Source of the DNA: SIG78 sp036677805
Lineage (GTDB): Bacteria > Verrucomicrobiota > Lentisphaeria > Victivallales > Victivallaceae
Direction of reading: 5' to 3'
Length of the DNA: 64,000 nucleotides
Assembly (NCBI GenBank): GCA_036677805.1
Contig: JAVBVS010000010.1
Location: 1-64,000 of the forward strand
The notes below the pieces were generated by a model that made no database searches, had not been told where the DNA came from, and saw only the letters and a program-made list of their open reading frames with translations. A program made the translations under genes and the position numbers. Positions 17,151 to 25,353 of this stretch are shown in pieces; position 1 is the stretch's first letter; every line of letters starts with the position of its first letter.

Positions 17151-17345
17151 TTAAACATTCGCCGCGCGGCGGGTCGTTTCGGTCAGGAGCTGCGCGATTT
17201 CGCGGCGCACCTGACGCACACGGGCGGACTTTTCCAACTGTCCGGTCGTCGCCTGGATCGCGAGAGTCAACTTTTCGCGACGGAGATCGCCGAGCATGGC
17301 GGCGATTTCGGCATCGGACATTTCACGGATTTTCGTCGTTTTCAT
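17151..17345 (-). CDS. rpmC: 50S ribosomal protein L29
   Basis: 64-residue helical hairpin, MKTTKIREMSDAEIAAML with LRREKLTLAIQ and RQVRREIAQLLT. It lies at the polypeptide exit rim and follows rplP directly. Confidence 0.95.
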   Translation of the reverse strand: MKTTKIREMSDAEIAAMLGDLRREKLTLAIQATTGQLEKSARVRQVRREIAQLLTETTRRAANV

Positions 17346-17348
17346 GGC

Positions 17349-17765
17349 TTAGAGCTCTCCCTTCGACAAAAACTTGCAGCGCAGGCACAGCTTGTTCGCC
17401 GCACGCGCCATCGCCTCGCGGGCGATGGTTTCACTGCATCCCTGCACTTCGAAGAGCACACGGCCCGGCAACACCGGGGCAACCCAGCCTTCGACGTTCC
17501 CTTTTCCCTTACCCATACGCACTTCCAGCGGCTTCTTGGTGAAGGACTTGAAGGGGAACACCCGGATCCAGACCTTGCCCTTGCGGTCAAGGTGGCGATT
17601 GATCGCGATACGCGCCGCTTCAATCTGGTTGTTGGTAATATAACCGCGGGTGACAGCCTGAAGCGCAAAGTCACCGAAATCGATTTTATTATTACTCGTG
17701 GCGAGCCCGGCGATACTACCGCGCTGCACCTTTCTGTACTTTGTTCTTTTTGGCATTAACGGCAT
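17349..17765 (-). CDS. rplP: 50S ribosomal protein L16
   Basis: 138 residues. The start at 17765 is fixed by GGAGG nine bases upstream, which lies inside rpsC, so the two genes overlap by 50 bases; the internal ATG at 17756 is the alternative. MPKRTKYRKVQRG, QIEAARIAINRHLDRKGKVWIRVFP and MGKGKGNVEGWVA are classical L16 motifs. It organises the A-site tRNA region. Confidence 0.97.
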   Translation of the reverse strand: MPLMPKRTKYRKVQRGSIAGLATSNNKIDFGDFALQAVTRGYITNNQIEAARIAINRHLDRKGKVWIRVFPFKSFTKKPLEVRMGKGKGNVEGWVAPVLPGRVLFEVQGCSETIAREAMARAANKLCLRCKFLSKGEL

Positions 17766-18414
17766 AATCTTGTTCCTCCATGCCTTCCTTGTGGCAGATC
17801 CAGACCTTCACGCCGATTTTGCCGGCGGTGGTGTTAGCTTCGGTGAAACCATAATCGATGTTGGCGCGCAGCGTGTGCAGCGGCACCCGGCCTTCCTTGT
17901 ACTGTTCGGTACGGGCCAGTTCCGCGCCGCCGAGACGGCCGGCGCAGTTGATCTTGATCCCGTCGACGCCCATGTCCATGGCGGTCTGGATGGCGCGCTT
18001 CATCGCCCGGCGGAAGCCGATGCGGCGTTCGAGCTGCATGGCCACGCTTTCGGCCACCAGCTGGGCATTGGTTTCGGCGCGCTTGATTTCGTTGACGTCC
18101 ACGGCGATATCACGAATATCCTTGCCGTCGACCATCTTCATGACTTCCTGACGCAGCTGGTCGAGTTCGGCGCCCTTTTTGCCGATCAGCATCCCCGGGC
18201 GGGCCGCGAAAATCGTGATCCGCACCCGGCTCGCGAAACGTTCGATCTGAATCCGCGCAATCGCCGCGGCCGCAAATTTTTCTTTGATGAACTTGCGGAT
18301 CTTCAGGTCTTCATGGAGCCATTTGCCGAAAAGCGCCTTATCGGCGAACCAGCGCGATTCCCAATTCTTGGTCAGCGCCGTTCTCAGACCGATCGGATTA
18401 ACTTTTTGTCCCAC
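17716..18414 (-). CDS. rpsC: 30S ribosomal protein S3
   Basis: 232 residues. MGQKVNPIGLRTALTKNWESRW start, the KH domain (PGMLIGKKGAELDQLRQEV), and the C-terminal S3 domain (RRAMKRAIQTAMDMGVDGIKI, GRLGGAELARTEQYKEGRVPLHTLRANIDYG). The tail overlaps rplP by 50 bases. It lines the mRNA entry tunnel. Confidence 0.98.
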   Translation of the reverse strand: MGQKVNPIGLRTALTKNWESRWFADKALFGKWLHEDLKIRKFIKEKFAAAAIARIQIERFASRVRITIFAARPGMLIGKKGAELDQLRQEVMKMVDGKDIRDIAVDVNEIKRAETNAQLVAESVAMQLERRIGFRRAMKRAIQTAMDMGVDGIKINCAGRLGGAELARTEQYKEGRVPLHTLRANIDYGFTEANTTAGKIGVKVWICHKEGMEEQDYAVNAKKNKVQKGAAR

Positions 18415-18429
18415 AATAAACCTCTTCGA

Positions 18430-18759
18430 TTAATCAGCCAGAATGATTTCAAAATGACTCGTCCGTTTCCGGATGCGGCCCGCGGACCCCCGCGCCTTGG
18501 GACGGAAACGGCGAATGATCGGCCCCGGGCTGACCAAAGCCGCCTTGACCGTGAGCTTGGCACGGTCGAGGTTCTCGTTGTTCTCGGCGTTGGCGACCGC
18601 CGAACGCAGGGTCTTGCCCAGCAGTGCGGCGGCTTTGCGCGGACTGAGGTCCACGATCGCCAAGGCTTCCGCGACCGGTTTTCCCGGAAGCAGACGCGAC
18701 ACCTGACGCGCTTTTTCCGGAGAAATCCGTACGTTCCTGGTTACAGCTTTGACTTCCAT
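18430..18759 (-). CDS. rplV: 50S ribosomal protein L22
   Basis: 109 residues, with VRISPEKARQVSRLLPGKPVAEAL and the C-terminal RRFRPKARGSAGRIRKRTSH hairpin that reaches the exit tunnel. It is the first ribosomal gene of this cluster. rpsS, rplB, rplW, rplD, rplC and rpsJ, which normally precede it, are not here; a coiled-coil membrane protein gene ends 7 bases upstream instead. Confidence 0.97.
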   Translation of the reverse strand: MEVKAVTRNVRISPEKARQVSRLLPGKPVAEALAIVDLSPRKAAALLGKTLRSAVANAENNENLDRAKLTVKAALVSPGPIIRRFRPKARGSAGRIRKRTSHFEIILAD

Positions 18760-18766
18760 AAGTTTT

Positions 18767-19696
18767 CTACTGCTCTCTATTGATTAATGTTTGCAAGTCA
18801 GTGACCGCCTCCGCTCCCGGAGACAAGGCCCGGATATCGCCGTCCGTCACGACCGCCGCCGCGGTCAGCGCCCGGGTGCTCACCACCCGCAGGCTTACCG
18901 CCGGCTCCGCCGGACTCTTCCCTGGCACGTGAAAGATCAGCCCGTTGAATACTCCCTGGGCCGCTCCCACCGGCAACACCACAGCGCCGAGATCGTGGTT
19001 GACCGCGAGAATCCGGCAGCGATCCACCGTCTTCCGCGCCAACTCCCATCCGGCCATGGCACTGAACTTCCGCGATGCGTTCAAAAGTTCGTCGCCCTTG
19101 AGCCGGAGGCGCGCCGCCTCCAGACTGCCCGCGGGCAGCTGCTTCAGAACCGCATCGGTTTCATCGCGGAATTCCACCGCCAGGACAGCCAGCTCCCGAC
19201 CGCTTTTCGTAATTTCGCCGATTGCTTCCACGAGTCGATCTTCCCGCGCCGGGGCTCCCGGAACTCTTCCGGCGGCCAACAGCCCCGCGACGCTCAACTC
19301 CAATCGGCGGAAATCCGCATTCCGCATTTCCAATTGATTGATGGCATCAAACAACTCCTGCCGAAGCAGGTTCCGTTCAGCAATCAGCGAAGCATTTTCC
19401 GATGCCCGCTTCCGCTCCAACGTTTCGAGCTCGGCCACCCGTTCCCGCAGCGCGATGATCTCGTCCAGCTTTTCAGCACCCTTCAGCCGGACCGAGAGCC
19501 GCACCTCCGGTTCCGGAGCCGCCGTCCCGTTCTCCGCCGCCGCCAGAACCCTTCCCCGGTCCGGGAGCAGCAAAACAAACAAAATAACCGCCACCATCGG
19601 AATTTCGCAGAGTCCGGCGAAAAAAAATCGCTTTTTTTCCACCCGGCGCTTCCCGACGCCGTCTCCATCCATTCCGCCGTGCGTGTTATAATCCAT
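18767..19696 (-). CDS. Membrane-anchored coiled-coil protein with MreC-like C-terminal beta domain
   Basis: About 309 residues from ATG 19696. ATG 19672 and GTG 19738 are alternatives; none has a good Shine-Dalgarno. A basic N-terminus is followed by one membrane segment (IPMVAVILFVLLL). A coiled coil with many Glu/Leu/Arg heptads comes next (KLDEIIALRERVAELETLERKRA), then a long helical part. The ~90-residue C-terminal domain has strands ILAVNHDLGAVVLPVG and SLRVVSTRALTAAAVV, reminiscent of MreC barrels. The function is not recognised. Its own promoter at 19754-19782 drives it and, 7 bases on, rplV and the whole ribosomal cluster. Confidence 0.7.
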   Translation of the reverse strand: MDYNTHGGMDGDGVGKRRVEKKRFFFAGLCEIPMVAVILFVLLLPDRGRVLAAAENGTAAPEPEVRLSVRLKGAEKLDEIIALRERVAELETLERKRASENASLIAERNLLRQELFDAINQLEMRNADFRRLELSVAGLLAAGRVPGAPAREDRLVEAIGEITKSGRELAVLAVEFRDETDAVLKQLPAGSLEAARLRLKGDELLNASRKFSAMAGWELARKTVDRCRILAVNHDLGAVVLPVGAAQGVFNGLIFHVPGKSPAEPAVSLRVVSTRALTAAAVVTDGDIRALSPGAEAVTDLQTLINREQ

Positions 19697-19753
19697 TTGG
19701 CACCAACATTTATGTCTGGATTGCTCTGTTATTTCCACACAGTGCCGTCTGAT

Positions 19754-19782
19754 AATATAGCATCACGGGATGCAATTGCCAA
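19754..19782 (-). promoter_or_regulatory. Promoter of the coiled-coil gene and ribosomal cluster
   Basis: Minus strand: -35 TTGGCA (19782-19777), 17-base spacer, -10 TATATT (19759-19754). No other convincing promoter was seen between it and rplV. Confidence 0.6.
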
Positions 19783-19802
19783 ATTTATTTTTCGGTAAAT
19801 TC

Positions 19803-19831
19803 TTGAAAATTCCATTTTTGCGTCTTATATT
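19803..19831 (+). promoter_or_regulatory. Promoter of the 170-residue membrane protein gene
   Basis: -35 TTGAAA (19803-19808), 17-base spacer, -10 TATATT (19826-19831), divergent from the promoter at 19754-19782. Confidence 0.65.
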
Positions 19832-19854
19832 ACCCCGCCGGAAAGGGAACCGTT

Positions 19855-20367
19855 ATGAATGAAGATCACGTCTTGAAATCGCTCCGCAAGGACTGTATCC
19901 AGGCGGTGCTGGTCGGAACGATCGTCGGCGCGGTGCTGGTATGCGTTGCCCTCCTGCTCTGCCGCTGGGGTATCGCATTCGGCAAAATATATTGCGCCTC
20001 CACCCGTTCCGGAACCGGCGGCCGGTCGGACGAAGGCATCGGGCTGTTTCTGTTCTTCATGGTGGTGGCGGCGCCGCTCGGCTGCCTCGGGGCCGCGATC
20101 AAACTTTTCCGCTGGGCCGGCCGGGCATTCCGCGCCGACCCGCCGACCGCAGTCAGGACCGCGCTGCTGCTCCAGGCCGCCGGCGGCCGGATGCCGGTCG
20201 GCGAAGTGCCCCGCCGCCTGGGCCTCGCCCCGGCGCGATGGCGCCGGAGCATCGAATTCTTCGACATGCTCAACACGCATCAGGCCCCCGGCACCACGCT
20301 GGACAATCTGCCGGTGACGGCGGTCAGTCTGCGTTCCAGCTGGATGCTTGAAGCCGAGCGGAAATAA
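19855..20367 (+). CDS. Small membrane protein with a helical cytoplasmic tail
   Basis: 170 residues, not recognised. Two membrane segments (AVLVGTIVGAVLVCVALLLC about 17-36 and GLFLFFMVVAAPLGCLGAAI about 63-82) are separated by a short polar loop. The ~85-residue tail (TAVRTALLLQAAGGRMPVGEVPRRLGLAPARW) could be a small winged-helix-like fold. AAGGGA precedes ATG 19855. It has its own promoter and converges on the NDK gene. Confidence 0.6.
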   Translation: MNEDHVLKSLRKDCIQAVLVGTIVGAVLVCVALLLCRWGIAFGKIYCASTRSGTGGRSDEGIGLFLFFMVVAAPLGCLGAAIKLFRWAGRAFRADPPTAVRTALLLQAAGGRMPVGEVPRRLGLAPARWRRSIEFFDMLNTHQAPGTTLDNLPVTAVSLRSSWMLEAERK

Positions 20368-20384
20368 TCCGGCCGCCGGAGCGA

Positions 20385-21497
20385 TCACCGGGCGCGAATC
20401 AGAGCCGCAACGTCGTTTTCGTGAATCCGAACGATGCGTCCCTCACGCTCAAAACTGGCGGTGGAATCCGAAGCGTGGGCGGCATTGACCATGATATCGG
20501 TACCGAAATCATGACGCACAGTGCCTCCCGGCGCCTTGGACGGATCGGTCGGTCCCAGAATAGTGCGGACCCGGGCCACCGCATCCGGACCGTCGAAAAC
20601 CAGCACCATGCAGCGGGCCCCGGCCGGCTGCGAACGTTCGGACTCGGGCACGGCGGAAGGACGTTTGCCGGCCATGAACTCCACAATCCGCTCGAACTCG
20701 TCGTCGGCCAGCCCGTTCCCCGCCGCCCGGACCAGAGCCTCGGCCGGTTCAGCATCGAATTTGACTTTGAATTCCGCTTCCAGCAAGGCCAGCGCCCGGA
20801 CTCCGAGCTTCGGCCCCAGCTTTGCCCGCAGCGCCTGCCGCACCGGGCCGTAAAATTCCAGCGCTTCCGCCACGCTCATGCCGTGCATCTTGCAGCCGAC
20901 CCAGCGCAATCCGGTCGCCCCCAGCATATCGATGATCGCTCCGGGACGGACACCCGGCGCACGCCAATTTTCCGGCTTGATGATCAGCAGCGTACGCTCT
21001 TCCCCCGCCGCCGGAGCCGGAGCGATCAGATTGTCGGCCGTCAGAAAACCGGCGAACCACGGCAATTCATCCTCGAGCTCGGTCCGGGTGCCGGGAATCA
21101 GCGCCACCGGCTCGAATCCGACGCAACTGCCGGCAACCTCCACCAATTCGCCCAAGCTGCCGCGAATGGTGGCGGCGGTGGCGTCCTCGCCATGACCGAC
21201 CTGAGCGCGGACTTTCGCCACTGCGTCTTCGCCGCGGAACAGCAGGAAAAACCCGGGAGCTTCTCCGGCAAAGGTCCCGCGGATATACTCCACCATCCGC
21301 CGGCGGTTCTTCTCCGGCTTGTTTTGGCGCCGGTCGACCAACTGCGCCAATTCTTCGGCGGACGTTTTCGAAAATTTCACCAGCCGGGCCGCCGCCAGCT
21401 CCAGCTCCGTACGCGCCATCAGCCGCGACAGAACCACTCCGGCCATGCCGCGGGACACGGCTTCCGGAGTCACCAGAACATAACTTAACTCACTCAT
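20385..21497 (-). CDS. Double-domain nucleoside diphosphate kinase, first domain degenerate
   Basis: 370 residues against ~140 for ordinary NDK. ATG 21497 is chosen for its GAGGAG; the frame extends 7 codons further. Domain 1 (~1-130) has LVTPEAVSRGMAG and ATIRGSLGE but no NxxHGSDS catalytic His. Domain 2 (~165-370) has LLIIKPENW, the FDGPDAVARVRTILG helix, TDPSKAPGGTVRHDFG and NAAHASDSTASFERE with His341 in the catalytic place. Between the Kpn-type loop region and the C-terminal part domain 2 is longer than usual. It should transfer phosphate between nucleoside tri- and diphosphates; domain 1 may be structural or regulatory. Monocistronic. Confidence 0.8.
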   Translation of the reverse strand: MSELSYVLVTPEAVSRGMAGVVLSRLMARTELELAAARLVKFSKTSAEELAQLVDRRQNKPEKNRRRMVEYIRGTFAGEAPGFFLLFRGEDAVAKVRAQVGHGEDATAATIRGSLGELVEVAGSCVGFEPVALIPGTRTELEDELPWFAGFLTADNLIAPAPAAGEERTLLIIKPENWRAPGVRPGAIIDMLGATGLRWVGCKMHGMSVAEALEFYGPVRQALRAKLGPKLGVRALALLEAEFKVKFDAEPAEALVRAAGNGLADDEFERIVEFMAGKRPSAVPESERSQPAGARCMVLVFDGPDAVARVRTILGPTDPSKAPGGTVRHDFGTDIMVNAAHASDSTASFEREGRIVRIHENDVAALIRAR

Positions 21498-21539
21498 TTT
21501 CTCCTCGCCATTCTCCATCTTTCATCTGTCGATCCTACT

Positions 21540-21568
21540 AATATAATCGAAAATCACCGGGAAAGCAA
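21540..21568 (-). promoter_or_regulatory. Promoter of the NDK gene
   Basis: Minus strand: -35 TTGCTT (21568-21563), 17-base spacer, -10 TATATT (21545-21540). Confidence 0.6.
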
Positions 21569-21609
21569 GCGGATCGACGGCCGAAAATGAAAAAACCGGA
21601 TTTTTACGG

Positions 21610-21647
21610 TTGCGCAAGCCGGTTTTCGGTGTTATCTTAATGATAAC
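21610..21647 (+). promoter_or_regulatory. Promoter and overlapping operator of the GH20 gene
   Basis: -35 TTGCGC (21610-21615), 17-base spacer, -10 TATCTT (21633-21638). The dyad GTTATC-TTAAT-GATAAC (21631-21647) overlaps the -10. GTGTTATCTTAA at 21629-21640 differs by one base from the motif at the NagA-like promoter (6281-6292). Confidence 0.6.
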
Positions 21648-21681
21648 TGCTTTTCAAGAATCCGATTGAGGACAAGCCACC

Positions 21682-23196
21682 ATGAGCAAGCCATTCGCGC
21701 CGGTGCGCGCTTCCTGGGAAATGCCCCGGCCGTTGCCGTTTCTGACACCGTATCCGGTGGAAATCCGCTTGCAGCGGCAAAATGCCGCGATTGACCTCGA
21801 CGCCCGGATATTGGCAACCGGCGATATGGATTTCATGGCCGAACTGGCCGAGCTCCGGTTGCTCCACACCCGGGGCGACGTGCTGCCGGTGGAGCTGGAA
21901 ATCGCCGACCTTGATCTGCCGCCCGGCGGCTACACCATCAAATTGACGCCGCGCGAACTGCGGCTGCGCGGCCAGGACGCGGCCGGACTGTTCTATGCCC
22001 GTCAGACCTTTCTGCAGGTCGCCGGATTTCTCTCGGGCCGGGTGCCGGAGCTTTTCATCCGCGATTATCCGCGTTACCCGGTGCGCGCGGTGATGATCGA
22101 CATGGGGCGTGGTATTTTCACCAAAGAACTGCTCAAGCAGGTGATCCGGCGAATTTCCCGGCTGAAATACAATGTGTTGCACATGCATCTTTTCGACGAT
22201 CAGCTGATGGGCCTCCGCTTCGAGACGCTGCCGCAGCTGGGCCGGGAAAATCCGTACGCATTGAGCATCGCCGACTTGAAGGAAATCATCGACTATGCCC
22301 GGACTCAGCATGTCGAAGTCGCGCCGGAAATCGAATCGTGGGGCCATGTCGGCAGCATTATTCACCACTATCCGGAACTCTTCGGTGCGCCGGGCCAATA
22401 CGAAGGGCGCGCAATCGGCATTTCGCCGCGCAGTTTCGATCTCTTTGAGCGGATGTACCGTGAAATCGTGCCGCTGGTGTCCGACCGCGCCATGGTTCAT
22501 CTGGGCCTGGACGAAGCCAGCTGGAAGACGCTCGACGATCTGCCCGAACCGGAGAACTGGAACCCCGAACGGCTGGTCGGCGAACTTCACACCCGGCTTC
22601 AGCGCGTCGCCCGCGATTGCGGCAAATCCATCCGTACCGCCATCTGGGCCGATCACGGCGGCCGGCCGGTGCCGCAAGAGTTCCGGAATGAAATCATTGT
22701 GGAACCGTGGGCCTACCACGAATGGCTCGAAGACGAAATCGTCCAATATGTGCGCAAATATACCGAGGCGGGCGCGCCGTTCATCATGGGCGCGGGAGAA
22801 AGCTCGGCCCATCCGGCGGGCGCCTTCGGCGCAACGCGCATCTGGTGCCGCGAGGCCTTTTATTCGCCGAACTGTCTCGGCGTGGCGGTCTGTCTCTGGG
22901 AAGGCAACGACTTCACCCGCCAGCTGGTGTCGGTGTTCGGCGGCGCGACCCCGGCGTGGAATCCGCCGGCGGCGGATGTGATCGCCCGCGACCGCTACCG
23001 CGAACGGGCATACAATGCGATCGGCGCCAGATTGCGGAGTTACCAGACTCTGTTCGAAGACGCCGCGGAAGAAACTATCATCCAAGCGCGCGGCCCGCGG
23101 GTTTTCCGCGGGTTTTTCCTGGACGGTCCGCAAGCCGGCCTGCCGGTGGCGGAAACCGTGACGGAAGTCGAGCGCGAAGTACACGATTGGGAATAA
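21682..23196 (+). CDS. Glycoside hydrolase family 20, beta-N-acetylhexosaminidase-like
   Basis: 504 residues, no signal peptide, so probably cytoplasmic. The N-terminal GH20b zincin-like domain (YTIKLTPRELRLRGQDAAGLFYARQTFLQ) is followed by the barrel: RAVMIDMGRGIFTKELLKQVI, KYNVLHMHLFDDQ, and the catalytic Asp277-Glu278 in HLGLDEAS. It removes terminal beta-linked GlcNAc or GalNAc by substrate-assisted catalysis. Its operator core matches that of the NagA-like gene, which fits a shared amino-sugar regulon. The phosphatase gene starts 16 bases downstream. Confidence 0.9.
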   Translation: MSKPFAPVRASWEMPRPLPFLTPYPVEIRLQRQNAAIDLDARILATGDMDFMAELAELRLLHTRGDVLPVELEIADLDLPPGGYTIKLTPRELRLRGQDAAGLFYARQTFLQVAGFLSGRVPELFIRDYPRYPVRAVMIDMGRGIFTKELLKQVIRRISRLKYNVLHMHLFDDQLMGLRFETLPQLGRENPYALSIADLKEIIDYARTQHVEVAPEIESWGHVGSIIHHYPELFGAPGQYEGRAIGISPRSFDLFERMYREIVPLVSDRAMVHLGLDEASWKTLDDLPEPENWNPERLVGELHTRLQRVARDCGKSIRTAIWADHGGRPVPQEFRNEIIVEPWAYHEWLEDEIVQYVRKYTEAGAPFIMGAGESSAHPAGAFGATRIWCREAFYSPNCLGVAVCLWEGNDFTRQLVSVFGGATPAWNPPAADVIARDRYRERAYNAIGARLRSYQTLFEDAAEETIIQARGPRVFRGFFLDGPQAGLPVAETVTEVEREVHDWE

Positions 23197-23212
23197 CGAC
23201 GGTATTCGGTTC

Positions 23213-24613
23213 ATGGGTACAGCCAATATGACATTGAGCATCCTCTCGCTGCTCTTTCTGGGAACGATTCTGGTCCTGGCCATCGCCTGGCGCAAGACCC
23301 GGGGCAAGCTGTCTGACGCGGTGCGGCAGAAGGTGGAGATCGGCAACTTCTTCGACCTGTTTTCCCGTAGTCTGCGCCATGGCGACGAGCTGACCGAGGC
23401 CATGCACCAGTCGGCGGACTACATCGCCGCGCTGATCGTGGCACAGTCGGTCTGCATCTACCGGATGAAAAATGGCCGTCTGGTGGTAGCCGGAGTCAGC
23501 GGCCGCTACCCTTTGTCCCAGGCGACGATCATGCTGGGCGAAAACGCCGAGGAGGAGGATTTCCGCCGGGCGCTCAAGGAAGAGGAGATCACCATCGGCG
23601 AAGGCTTCATCGGGCGGGTGGCGGTCAAGCGCAGTTCGATTCTGCTGACCGACGCGGTCCACGACGAGCGGCTGAGCGAATTTCCGATGGAACGGCTGCC
23701 CGAACAGGTGATGGCGGTTCCGATCTGCCGCAACGACGAGCTTTCCGGGGTGATCTGCGCGGTCGGCGAATCCACCTGGGGCGATTTCAATCAAGACAAA
23801 CTCGGCCAGCTTCAATTCGCCGCCACCCAGGTGCGCCTGATCCAGGATCTCGAAGATTCTTACAGCGCCCGCAGCGAACAGGAACGGCTCAACCAGGAGC
23901 TGGGGTTCGCCCGCCAGCTCCAGTCGGCACTGCTGCCGGAAGCGGTGCCGCACTGGGACGAATTCGGCATCCACGCCTCCACCGGTTCAGCCAAGGAGGT
24001 CAACGGCGATTTTTACGATTTCGTGCGGATTGACGCCGACCGGATTCTGGTGGTGATGGGAGACGCCTGCGGCAAAGGAGTTCCGGCCTGTCTTCTGGCA
24101 TCGATGGCGCGCAGCTTCATCCGGGCGGCGGCGGAACATTTCACCACGCTGGAAGCGCTGCTGCGCGAAGTCAACCGCAACCTCTACCGCGATACCGACG
24201 CGGAGCGTTTCATCACCCTGGGCTGCTGCCTGCTCGACCGCAAATACTGCCTGATGGAATACGGCCGGGCCGGCCATACCGAGCTGATTTATTTCGTCCG
24301 CAACCACATCCGCCGGGTCTATCCGGACGGCACCGCGCTGGGGCTTCTGCCCGACGAGCTGGCGACATTCGACACCATCTGCATTGAAATGTCGCCGGGC
24401 ATGTCGGTGCTGCTTTACTCCGACGGCATCACCGAGGCGCTCAATTTCGATTCGGAAGAGTTCGGCATCAAGCGGTTGTCGGATGAATTCGAACGCCTCT
24501 GCAACGGCCAGCTCGCACCGGAGGAAATCCTCGACGGTCTGATCGAAAAAGTGCGCGAATTCGAGCCCGACCAGCACGACGACCGCACTGCCATCCTGAT
24601 CCGCCGCCGCTGA
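23213..24613 (+). CDS. RsbU-type PP2C Ser/Thr phosphatase with membrane anchor and GAF domain
   Basis: 466 residues. ATG 23228 (MTLSILSL) is an alternative start; the listed GTG-less start ATG 23213 precedes it by five codons. N-terminal membrane helix (SLLFLGTILVLAIAW), GAF-like domain (~45-220), coiled linker (QERLNQELGFARQLQSALLPE), then SpoIIE/PP2C domain with VNGDFYDF, GDACGKGVPACLLAS, GRAGHTELIYF, SDGITEALN and QHDDRTAILIRRR, which carry the metal-binding Asp residues. Such proteins dephosphorylate anti-sigma-factor antagonists in partner-switching pathways. No antagonist or anti-sigma gene is adjacent. Confidence 0.88.
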   Translation: MGTANMTLSILSLLFLGTILVLAIAWRKTRGKLSDAVRQKVEIGNFFDLFSRSLRHGDELTEAMHQSADYIAALIVAQSVCIYRMKNGRLVVAGVSGRYPLSQATIMLGENAEEEDFRRALKEEEITIGEGFIGRVAVKRSSILLTDAVHDERLSEFPMERLPEQVMAVPICRNDELSGVICAVGESTWGDFNQDKLGQLQFAATQVRLIQDLEDSYSARSEQERLNQELGFARQLQSALLPEAVPHWDEFGIHASTGSAKEVNGDFYDFVRIDADRILVVMGDACGKGVPACLLASMARSFIRAAAEHFTTLEALLREVNRNLYRDTDAERFITLGCCLLDRKYCLMEYGRAGHTELIYFVRNHIRRVYPDGTALGLLPDELATFDTICIEMSPGMSVLLYSDGITEALNFDSEEFGIKRLSDEFERLCNGQLAPEEILDGLIEKVREFEPDQHDDRTAILIRRR

Positions 24614-24746
24614 TTTTCCGAATTCCGGCGGCGGGCGCGCCATAGAGCTCTTCCGCCGCCGATTTTCCGCTCCCGCACCGCTCCGCCTCACCTCCCCACC
24701 ATGAGTGCTTCCGCCAACTATTTTCCCGATTTTTTCGCTCAAGCAC

Positions 24747-24805
24747 TTGAAAATCACAAAATTTAGGGTAAAATAGGTATATATAGGGATAATAAGGGTA
24801 GTTTT
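24747..24805 (+). promoter_or_regulatory. Division-cluster promoter with four 10-base MraZ-type repeats
   Basis: -35 TTGAAA (24747-24752), 16-base spacer, -10 TAAAAT (24769-24774). Four G-starting decamers follow each other exactly: GGGTAAAATA (24766), GGTATATATA (24776), GGGATAATAA (24786), GGGTAGTTTT (24796). MraZ is known to bind phased G-rich direct repeats upstream of its own gene, so these are the likely autorepression sites; they overlap the -10 and start site. Confidence 0.7.
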
Positions 24806-24856
24806 GGCTCATATTGGCGGTCCAAAGGGGCAGCGGACAGTTTCGGGAGCGGAGTC

Positions 24857-25351
24857 ATGGGCGGCGAAGAACTTTTCTTTTTCGGCGAATTCGACCATGC
24901 GCTGGACAGCCAGTGCCGGGTTTCGCTGCCCAGTGAATGGCGGCGCGGCGATGACGAGCTGCACCTGATCCTGTTTCCGGGACGCGACCGCGACCTGCTG
25001 CTGTTTCCCTATGAAATGTTCCGGGATTTTCTGCTGAAGGCGCGCGGCAGCGCCCTCGCCGACCGGGCGGCGCAGACCGCGCTGGCCCAGATCGGACGGG
25101 TGGTGCGCGACATTCGCGTTGACAAACAGGGACGAATCCGTCTGGAACGCGAAATGTTGAAGAATATCGGAGTCGAAACGCAATTGAAGATGATCGGCGC
25201 GGTCACCCATATTAAATTGTGCGCGCCGAATCATTGGCATCCGGTGGCGCCGGAAGCGACCGGCGAGTTTCTCGATGAATTGCAGAAGTTGAATGAAGGA
25301 GGAAGCGATCCTCTGGAGTTGCTGCGTAAACTGGCGGCGGAGACCCGCTGA
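24857..25351 (+). CDS. mraZ: Transcriptional regulator MraZ
   Basis: 164 residues with two SpoVT/AbrB-like repeats: FGEFDHALDSQCRVSLPSEWR and the second VVRDIRVDKQGRIRLEREML, each with the D-xx-GR-type core. It assembles into a ring that binds phased repeats and controls the division and cell wall cluster. GGAG-rich Shine-Dalgarno before ATG 24857. First gene of the four-gene unit mraZ-rsmH-ftsL-ftsI; the repeats are at 24766-24805. Confidence 0.95.
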   Translation: MGGEELFFFGEFDHALDSQCRVSLPSEWRRGDDELHLILFPGRDRDLLLFPYEMFRDFLLKARGSALADRAAQTALAQIGRVVRDIRVDKQGRIRLEREMLKNIGVETQLKMIGAVTHIKLCAPNHWHPVAPEATGEFLDELQKLNEGGSDPLELLRKLAAETR

Positions 25352-25353
25352 CT

